From the NCBI GenBank assembly GCA_023391175.1, contig JAEWBL010000466.1, positions 1-6,712 of the forward strand: a DNA stretch of 6,712 nucleotides, given 5' to 3'. Under the pieces are notes generated by a model. That model saw nothing but the letters and a program-made list of their open reading frames with translations, made no database searches and was not told the origin of the DNA. Every line of letters starts with the position of its first letter. Position 1 is the stretch's first letter. This DNA is from Pseudomonadota bacterium (GTDB lineage: Bacteria; Pseudomonadota; Alphaproteobacteria; Rhizobiales; Xanthobacteraceae). The position numbers and the translations under genes are program-made. Shown piece by piece: positions 1 to 5,261 of the stretch.

Positions 1-1411
1 CAACCTCATGGCCATGGACACGGAGGAGATGATCCGCGCCCAGCCCATGGATGCGGTGGTGGTGATCGGTGGCTGCGACAAGACCCTGCCGGCGCAGATC
101 ATGGCGGCGGCGAGCGTGGACCTGCCCACCGTGGTGGTCCCCGTCGGCCCCATGGTGGTGGGTCATCATCGCGGCGAGGTGCTGGGCGCCTGCACTGATT
201 GCCGGCGCCTGTGGAGCGCGCACCGGGCTGGCGAGATCGACGAAGTGGAGATCGATACGGTGAACGGGCGTCTCGCGCCGTCGGTGGGCACCTGCATGGT
301 CATGGGCACGGCCTCCACCATGGCCTGCATCACCGAGACGCTGGGCCTCTCCTTGCCCATGAGCGCCTCCATTCCCGCCCCCCATGCGGAGCGGGTGCGG
401 CTCGCCGAGCAGAGCGGCAAGGTCGCCGCCCGCCTCGCGGTGAAGGGTGGCCCCAAGCCCAGCGAACTGCTCACCCCCGCGGCCTTCCACAATGCGCTGG
501 TGGTGATGCAGGCCATCGGCGGATCCACCAACGGCATCATCCACCTCACCGCCATCGCCAACCGCGCCGGCGTGAAGCTGGAGCTGGAGACGCTGGACGC
601 CATCGGCCGCGAGGTGCCGGTGCTCGTGGATCTCAAGCCCTCCGGCGCGCACTATATGGAGCACTTCCACCACGCCGGCGGTGTGCCTAAACTCTTGAAG
701 CAGCTCGGCGATCTCATCGACCTCGATGCCCCCACGGTGCACGGCGGCACCCTGCGCCAGATGGTCGAGGCCGCCGAGGAGGTTCCCGGACAGGACGTGA
801 TCCGGCCCCGCTCCAACCCCATCAAGGCGCAGGGCTCCATGGTGGTGCTGCGCGGCAATCTCGCCCCCGGCGGCGCCATCCTGAAGCAGGCGGCGGCGAG
901 CGAGCGGCTGCTCCAGCACACCGGCCGGGCCGTGGTGTTCGATTCGGTGGCCGACATGGCCGCGCGCATCGATGATCCCGACCTCGACGTCACCGCCGTC
1001 GACGTGCTGGTGCTGCGCAACACCGGCCCCAAGGGCGCGCCGGGCATGCCGGAGGCGGGCTATCTGCCCATCCCCAAGAAGCTCGGGCGGCAGGGCGTGA
1101 AGGACATGGTGCGCATCTCCGACGCGCGCATGAGCGGCACGGCCTTCGGCACCATCGTGCTGCACATCACGCCGGAATCGGCGGTGGGCGGGCCGCTGGC
1201 ATTGGTTCAGAGCGGCGACATGATCCGTCTCGACGTAGAGGGTCGGCGCATCGAACTTCTGGTGGCGGAAGACGAGCTCGCCCGCCGCCGCGCCGCCCTC
1301 GCGGATGTGCCCGAGCGGCCGCTGCCGGAGCGGGGCTATGCCCGGCTGTTCCAGCAAAGCGTGCTGCAGGCCGACGAGGGCTGCGATTTCGACTTCATGG
1401 TCCCGCGCTGA
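1..1411 (+). CDS. IlvD/Edd-family sugar-acid dehydratase, 5' end outside the window
   Basis: Iron-sulfur dehydratase that removes water from a 2,3-dihydroxy acid (aldonate) to give a 2-keto-3-deoxy acid, in the cytoplasm. The frame is open from base 2 (Asn-Leu-Met...), so the ATG at 8 is internal and the true start is upstream. Numbering from that Met, Cys23 (GGCDKT) and Cys96 (GTCMVMGTAST) fit two of the three cluster cysteines. Lys25 fits the carbamylated metal-binding lysine and Ser376 (DARMSGTAFG) the catalytic serine. These spacings equal those recalled for Rhizobium L-arabinonate dehydratase (Cys127, Lys129, Cys200, Ser480) with a constant offset of 104, so roughly 100 residues, including the first cluster cysteine, are missing. 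The C-terminus is complete. The following lactonase gene, 11 bp away, favours a sugar-acid substrate over the branched-chain biosynthetic role of IlvD itself. The family is secure; the substrate (arabinonate, xylonate, fuconate, galactonate or other) cannot be read from the sequence. Confidence 0.93.
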   Translation, partial: NLMAMDTEEMIRAQPMDAVVVIGGCDKTLPAQIMAAASVDLPTVVVPVGPMVVGHHRGEVLGACTDCRRLWSAHRAGEIDEVEIDTVNGRLAPSVGTCMVMGTASTMACITETLGLSLPMSASIPAPHAERVRLAEQSGKVAARLAVKGGPKPSELLTPAAFHNALVVMQAIGGSTNGIIHLTAIANRAGVKLELETLDAIGREVPVLVDLKPSGAHYMEHFHHAGGVPKLLKQLGDLIDLDAPTVHGGTLRQMVEAAEEVPGQDVIRPRSNPIKAQGSMVVLRGNLAPGGAILKQAAASERLLQHTGRAVVFDSVADMAARIDDPDLDVTAVDVLVLRNTGPKGAPGMPEAGYLPIPKKLGRQGVKDMVRISDARMSGTAFGTIVLHITPESAVGGPLALVQSGDMIRLDVEGRRIELLVAEDELARRRAALADVPERPLPERGYARLFQQSVLQADEGCDFDFMVPR

Positions 1412-1422
1412 GGCGCGCGATC

Positions 1423-2298
1423 ATGAGCGACGCCCCGCTCTGCCTGCCGCCGCGCCCCATTTCGGCGGCGCCCCCCGTGCGCGTGCTGCCGCCCGGAACC
1501 TGCGACACGCACATGCACGTGTTCGGCCCGCCCGAGCGCTATCCGCTGGTCGGCGGGCGCAACTACACGCCCCAGCCGGTGACGTTCGACGCCTACCGGC
1601 CGGTGATGGCGGCGCTGGGCATCGACCGCGCGGTGCTGGTACAGCCGAGCGTCTATGGCACCGACAATTCCGCTTTGCTCGACACGCTGCGGCGTGATCC
1701 CGTACGTCTGCGCGGGGTGGTCGTGGTGGCGCCGGAGGTGAGCGACGCGGAGTTGGCCGCGCTCCATGCGTCGGGCGTGCGCGGCATCAGGGTCAACCGG
1801 CGCAATCCCGGCGGGCTCTCGCTGGAGGATCTGGCGCGCCTCGCCGGGCGGATCGGGGCGTTCGGCTGGCACATCCAGCTTCAGGCGGTGATCGGCGAAG
1901 GCTTCAGCCTCGCGCCCGTCGTGCGGGCCTGTCCGGTGCCGGTGGTGCTCGACCATATGGGCTTCCTCGCGCCCGGCCTGCCGCTCGCGGGCGGCCCGTT
2001 TGGCGAGGTGCTGGAGCTGGTCGCCGAAGGCAATCTCTGGGTGAAGCTCTCCGCGCCCTATCGCCTGTGCCGCCGGGAACCGGACGGCTACGGCGCGCTC
2101 GCGCCCTATGTATCGGCGCTGATCGCCTGTCGCAGCGACCGGATGCTCTGGGCCAGCGACTGGCCGCACACCGAGCTGTTCGAGGCGATGCCCGACGACC
2201 TCGACCCCGCCCTCATGCTGGGCCTCGACCGTGCCGATGCGGAAATCCGCCGCCGCATCTTCATCGACAATCCGGCCGCCCTCTACGGCTTCGATTGA
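1423..2298 (+). CDS. Amidohydrolase-family lactonase (2-pyrone-4,6-dicarboxylate lactonase/sugar lactonase type)
   Basis: A 291-residue TIM-barrel hydrolase of the amidohydrolase superfamily (COG3618-like), cytoplasmic, with no signal peptide. Visible motifs: HxH at His30/His32 (CDTHMHVFGP), His178 (VVLDHMGF) and Asp246 (LWASDWPHTE). The spacing nearly matches that recalled for Sphingomonas LigI (His31, His33, His180, Asp248; about 293 aa), as does an Arg at 123 (GIRVNRR). Relatives open pyrone or sugar lactones (LigI, L-fuconolactonase, L-rhamnonolactonase) or isomerise galactarolactone. The start at 1423 is supported by GAGG at 1410-1413, which overlaps the dehydratase stop with a usual spacing. 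The 11-bp gap implies co-transcription with the dehydratase. A lactonase followed by an aldonate dehydratase are consecutive steps in oxidative, non-phosphorylating sugar degradation, so hydrolysis of an aldonolactone is the favoured role. Pyrone dicarboxylate hydrolysis is the alternative. Confidence 0.88.
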   Translation: MSDAPLCLPPRPISAAPPVRVLPPGTCDTHMHVFGPPERYPLVGGRNYTPQPVTFDAYRPVMAALGIDRAVLVQPSVYGTDNSALLDTLRRDPVRLRGVVVVAPEVSDAELAALHASGVRGIRVNRRNPGGLSLEDLARLAGRIGAFGWHIQLQAVIGEGFSLAPVVRACPVPVVLDHMGFLAPGLPLAGGPFGEVLELVAEGNLWVKLSAPYRLCRREPDGYGALAPYVSALIACRSDRMLWASDWPHTELFEAMPDDLDPALMLGLDRADAEIRRRIFIDNPAALYGFD

Positions 2299-2300
2299 GA

Positions 2301-3710
2301 TCATCCCAAGATCTCGCCCATGAATTTCTCGAAGCGCGGATCGTCCGCATAGGCGACATTGATGCGCAAAGACGGCCGGCGCGGCTCCGCGTCGGGATGG
2401 AACACCGCGCCCGGCGCGAGCAGGATGCCGCGCTCGGCGGCGCGGCGGGAGAGGGCGCTGTCGTCCAGCCCCTCCGGCAGTTCGCACCACAGATAGAAGC
2501 CGCCCCCCGGTGGGCCGAAGATGGGCAGGCCGAGCCGACCCAGCGTCGCCTGCGCCTGATCGGTCGCCGCCGAAACGCGGCCGCGCAGGCGCTTGAGATG
2601 GCGGCGATATTGGCCGGAGGTGATGAGATCGTGGACGATCCGCTCCACATAACCGGACGAGTTCACGCTCGTCACCATCTTGAGCGCGCCGAGGCGCTCG
2701 ACGAGATCGGCGGAGGCGACCACATAGCCGCAGCGCAGGCTCGCCGAGAGGGTTTTCGCGAAGGTGCCCACATGGATCACCCGCTCCAATTGGTCCAGCG
2801 AGGCGAGGCGCGGGTGGGAGGGGGGCAGCAGGTCGGCAAACGGGTCGCTCTCCACCACCAGCAGGCCGTGGCGGGTGGCGACCTGCAGCAGGCGATAGGC
2901 CACCGCCGGCGTCAGGGACGAGCCGGTGGGATTGTGCGCCAGCGACTGGGTGAAGAACAGCTTGGCGCCGCTCGCGGCCGCCTTTTCCGCGAGGTCCGCC
3001 ACGTCCGGCCCCTCCGGCGTGCGGCGGACGCCGAGGGTGCGGGCCTTGGCGAGGCGCAGCTTGCCGAAGAGCGGATAATAGCCGGGCGAATCCACCAGCA
3101 CCGTATCGCCCGGCTCCACCAGCATGCGTACGATCAGGTCCAGCGCGTGATTCGCGCCCTGTGTCAGCAGCACCCGCCCGGGATCGGCGGCGATGGCCCG
3201 CTCGGCGAGCAAACCGGCGATGGCCTCGCGCAGCAGGGGAAAGCCGAAGGGGCTGCCGTAGCTTGCCGGAAAGGGGCGGCGGCCGGGACGGTTGATGGGC
3301 TTGAGATAGCGCCCCACCTCCGAGCCTTCCATCCATGAGGGGGGCGGGCGGCCATCGCCGACGCGCACGTCGTAATGCTGCTCCAGCTGCTCACGCAGCA
3401 GCCACACGCTGTCCACTGCCTCGATGACGGCAGGGGCGGCGGGCGGGCGCACCGGCTCGGCGCGGGTGCGCATTACATAGAAGCCGGAGCCCGGCCGCGC
3501 CTCGATGCGGCCGGAGGCGGCGAGGCGTTCATAGGCTTCCACCAGCGTGTTCCGCGACACGCCGTAGGCCGCGAACGCGGCGCGGATCGAGGGCAGCTTC
3601 TCCCCCGGTCGCAGCTGGCCCGCATCGATGCGGCGCGACAGGAGGCGGACCACCGCGTCCACCCGCGTCAGGCTCTCATCCTCCTCAAGGAGCTGCTCGA
3701 TCGTACCCAT
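2301..3710 (-). CDS. MocR-family transcriptional regulator (GntR winged helix fused to PLP aminotransferase-like domain)
   Basis: A 469-residue DNA-binding regulator. Residues about 15-80 form a GntR-type winged helix (GEKLPSIRAAFAAYGVSR, then GRIEARPGSGFYV). Residues about 115-465 are a fold-type I aminotransferase-like domain. It keeps the cofactor residues: Asn260 (HNPTG), Asp289 (ESDPF, pyridine nitrogen contact), Lys319 (GTFAKTLS, Schiff-base lysine) and Arg449 (SLRINVA, carboxylate contact), so PLP binding is expected. Length is typical of MocR/GabR/PdxR proteins. The ATG at 3710 is chosen because the protein then begins just before the winged helix; the open frame runs on upstream, but that stretch is basic, low in family resemblance and overlaps the neighbour's control region. 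No Shine-Dalgarno sequence precedes it. It is divergent from the HMG-CoA reductase gene, its likely target, and convergent with the lactonase gene. The effector is unknown; family members usually respond to PLP alone or with an amino compound such as GABA. Confidence 0.93.
   Translation of the reverse strand: MGTIEQLLEEDESLTRVDAVVRLLSRRIDAGQLRPGEKLPSIRAAFAAYGVSRNTLVEAYERLAASGRIEARPGSGFYVMRTRAEPVRPPAAPAVIEAVDSVWLLREQLEQHYDVRVGDGRPPPSWMEGSEVGRYLKPINRPGRRPFPASYGSPFGFPLLREAIAGLLAERAIAADPGRVLLTQGANHALDLIVRMLVEPGDTVLVDSPGYYPLFGKLRLAKARTLGVRRTPEGPDVADLAEKAAASGAKLFFTQSLAHNPTGSSLTPAVAYRLLQVATRHGLLVVESDPFADLLPPSHPRLASLDQLERVIHVGTFAKTLSASLRCGYVVASADLVERLGALKMVTSVNSSGYVERIVHDLITSGQYRRHLKRLRGRVSAATDQAQATLGRLGLPIFGPPGGGFYLWCELPEGLDDSALSRRAAERGILLAPGAVFHPDAEPRRPSLRINVAYADDPRFEKFMGEILG
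3702..3708. promoter_or_regulatory. Third operator half-site at the regulator start codon
   Basis: CGTACCC here repeats the 7-bp core of the inverted repeat at 3716-3768, in the same orientation as its right arm. It covers codons 1-3 of the MocR gene. GTAC centres lie 18 bp from the left arm and 57 bp from the right arm. A third site placed to block the regulator's own expression would suit autoregulation. At 7 bp it could also be chance, since part of it is fixed by coding sequence (Met-Gly-Thr). Confidence 0.35.
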
Positions 3711-3715
3711 AAGGT

Positions 3716-3768
3716 GAAGGGTACGGCTGCTTCGTTTCCAACGCAAAGTGTTCCTTGCCGTACCCTTC
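3716..3768. promoter_or_regulatory. Perfect 12-bp inverted repeat, likely MocR operator in the divergent promoter region
   Basis: GAAGGGTACGGC at 3716-3727 and its exact reverse complement GCCGTACCCTTC at 3757-3768 flank a 29-bp spacer. The symmetry stops at both ends of each arm. The arms are 39 bp apart between GTAC centres. It sits directly upstream of the MocR gene and about 165 bp upstream of the HMG-CoA reductase start. MocR regulators such as GabR bind widely spaced repeated half-sites, with a TACC-containing motif in the GabR case, because the dimer holds its two DNA-binding domains far apart. The arrangement here fits that mode. Each arm also contains TACCCT reading outward, which could serve as a -10 element, so binding would compete with polymerase on both sides. 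Assignment to this regulator is inferred from position. Confidence 0.62.
3718..3746 (-). promoter_or_regulatory. Candidate promoter of the MocR gene
   Basis: On the minus strand, TTGCGT (3746-3741) and TACCCT (3723-3718) are separated by exactly 17 bp, resembling a sigma-70 promoter with three of six consensus bases in each box. The -10 box lies inside the left arm of the inverted repeat. Transcription would begin around 3711-3712, only a base or two before the ATG, which would give an essentially leaderless message and agrees with the absence of a ribosome binding site. The box match is modest, so this remains tentative. Confidence 0.35.
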
Positions 3769-3917
3769 GCCGCAGCGGAAAGTCCGCCCCAACAGGCACG
3801 CCATGCGCGGCCGACAAGAGACAGGGACGGAAACGCCGGCTGCCGCGCCACCTCCGGGGGCGGGCCTTGCCTTCGCGCCTGCCTCGCGTCCGCCGTCCGG
3901 CGCTGCCGAGCGACCAC

Positions 3918-3924
3918 AGGAAGG
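3918..3924 (+). promoter_or_regulatory. Ribosome binding site deciding the HMG-CoA reductase start
   Basis: AGGAAGG, a strong Shine-Dalgarno match, ends 7 bases before the ATG at 3932. The reading frame is open back to at least 3755, with an in-frame ATG at 3803 and a TTG at 3755, but neither shows a comparable site, and the extra residues are Ala/Pro/Gly/Arg-rich without family resemblance. This supports 3932 as the start. Confidence 0.8.
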
Positions 3925-3931
3925 CCCGAAG

Positions 3932-5215
3932 ATGACCAGCGCCGCCGGCACCAACCGTTCCTCCCGCATTGCCGGCTTCCACAAATTGAGCCCGCGCGAC
4001 CGGCTCGATCTCGTCGCGGCCTTCGCCGGGCTGGACGAGGCGCAGGTCGCGCACCTCGCCAACATGGGCAATCTCGATCCGGTGCTCGCCGACAAGCTCA
4101 TCGAGAACGTCATCGGCACCATGAACATTCCGGTGGGCGTCGCCACCAACATGAAGATCGACGGCGAGGACGTGCTCATCCCCATGGCGACGGAGGAATC
4201 CTCCGTCGTCGCCGCCGTCTGCAATGCGGCGAAGCAGGTTTACGAGACGGGCTTCTTCACCTCGGTCTCCGGCAATCTGATGATCGCCCAGGTGCAGGCG
4301 GTGGAGGTCGCGGACCCCGCCGGCGCGCGCATCCGCATTCTGGAGAAGCGGGACGAGATCAAGGCCGCGTGCGATGCGTGCGATCCGGTGCTGGTGTCGC
4401 TGGGCGGCGGCTTCCGGGATCTGGAGGTGCGCCTTCTCGATACGCCGTCGGGCACCATGGTGGTCACCCATCTCATCGTCGACACGCGCGACGCCATGGG
4501 CGCCAATGCGGTGAACACCATGGCCGAGAAGCTCGCGCCCTCCATCGCCGCGTGGAGCGGCGGGCGGGTCTATCTGCGCATCCTCTCCAACCTCGCCGAC
4601 CGCCGCCTTGCCCGCGCCCGGGCGGTATGGAAGGCGGCCGACATCGGCGGCGAAGCGGTGCGCGACGGCATCGTTTCCGCCTACGAGTTCGCCGCCGCCG
4701 ATCCCTACCGCGCCGCGACCCACAACAAGGGCATCATGAACGGCATTTCCGCCGTGGTGCTCGCCACCGGCAACGATACCCGTGCGGTGGAGGCGGGCGC
4801 CCACGCTTATGCCGCCCGCTCGGGCCGCTATACCTCGCTCACCACCTATGAGGTGGACAAGGAGGGCAACCTTTCCGCCTCCATCGAGTTGCCGCTGGCG
4901 GTGGGCCTCATCGGCGGCGCCACCAAGGTACATCCCACGGCGCGCGCGTGCCTCGCCATCCTCGGTGTCACCACCGCCGAGCGGCTGGCGCGCATCATCG
5001 CGGCGGTGGGGCTGGCGCAGAACTTCTCGGCGCTGAAGGCGCTCGCCACCACCGGCATCCAGAAGGGCCACATGGCGCTGCATGCCCAGAACATCGCCAT
5101 GATGGCCGGTGCCGTGGGCGAGGAGATCGACCGCGTGGCGCGCCTTCTCGTGGAGCGGGCCAGCGTGCGCATGGACGTGGCGCAGAAGGTGCTCGAAGAG
5201 GTGCGCGGCGGCTGA
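3932..5215 (+). CDS. mvaA: Class II hydroxymethylglutaryl-CoA reductase (degradative type)
   Basis: Catalyses the reversible two-step reaction between HMG-CoA and mevalonate plus CoA in the cytoplasm; in Pseudomonas mevalonii the enzyme works oxidatively to allow growth on mevalonate. The 427-residue length matches the class II family (428 in P. mevalonii). Visible elements: the N-terminal GFHKLSPRDRL, the ENVIGTMNIP dimer/substrate motif (58-67), catalytic Glu89 (MATEESS), Lys266 (HNKGIMNGI), Asp282 (GNDTRA), and catalytic His384 in the C-terminal flap (GHMALHAQN). These correspond to Glu83, Lys267, Asp283 and His381. Asp151, seven residues before the LGGG glycines, aligns with Asp146, a residue tied to NAD(H) preference, so NAD(H) is the likely cofactor. 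There is no membrane domain, unlike class I enzymes. It is divergent from a MocR regulator and followed after 46 bp, with no terminator, by a periplasmic binding protein gene. No other mevalonate-pathway gene is in the window, which favours catabolism over isoprenoid synthesis but does not prove it. Confidence 0.95.
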   Translation: MTSAAGTNRSSRIAGFHKLSPRDRLDLVAAFAGLDEAQVAHLANMGNLDPVLADKLIENVIGTMNIPVGVATNMKIDGEDVLIPMATEESSVVAAVCNAAKQVYETGFFTSVSGNLMIAQVQAVEVADPAGARIRILEKRDEIKAACDACDPVLVSLGGGFRDLEVRLLDTPSGTMVVTHLIVDTRDAMGANAVNTMAEKLAPSIAAWSGGRVYLRILSNLADRRLARARAVWKAADIGGEAVRDGIVSAYEFAAADPYRAATHNKGIMNGISAVVLATGNDTRAVEAGAHAYAARSGRYTSLTTYEVDKEGNLSASIELPLAVGLIGGATKVHPTARACLAILGVTTAERLARIIAAVGLAQNFSALKALATTGIQKGHMALHAQNIAMMAGAVGEEIDRVARLLVERASVRMDVAQKVLEEVRGG

Positions 5216-5249
5216 CCGCGCGGGTTTCAAGAACAGTCAAAGAACACAC

Positions 5250-5255
5250 AGGGAG
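5250..5255 (+). promoter_or_regulatory. Ribosome binding site of the substrate-binding protein gene
   Basis: AGGGAG ends 6 bases before the ATG at 5262 and fixes that start. The choice is confirmed by the signal peptide beginning at this Met. The open frame extends back into the HMG-CoA reductase gene, but there it is only an out-of-frame shadow. The 46-bp gap upstream holds no hairpin or T-tract, so the two genes are probably one transcript. Confidence 0.8.
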
Positions 5256-5261
5256 AAAACC

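Noticed and set aside
1336..3336. Minus-strand open frame (666 codons) spanning the MocR and lactonase genes in another frame
   Set aside because: It runs across the stops of both real genes and translates to Arg/Pro/Gly/His-rich sequence; both genes beneath have complete catalytic or cofactor motifs in other frames.
2067..3338. Long plus-strand open frame (423 codons) opposite the MocR gene
   Set aside because: It overlaps two well-supported genes, gives Arg/Ala/Gly/His-rich sequence with no family motif, and is explained by the high GC content, which removes stop codons from antisense frames.
3711..3917. 69-residue N-terminal extension of the MocR protein
   Set aside because: The extension is open but basic and unlike MocR N-termini, and it would put the operator region inside the coding sequence. 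The ATG at 3710 places the winged helix at the usual distance from the N-terminus.
3668..5230. Long minus-strand open frame (520 codons) opposite the HMG-CoA reductase gene
   Set aside because: Low-complexity His/Arg/Gly-rich translation antisense to a gene with an intact active site; no ribosome binding site or family features.
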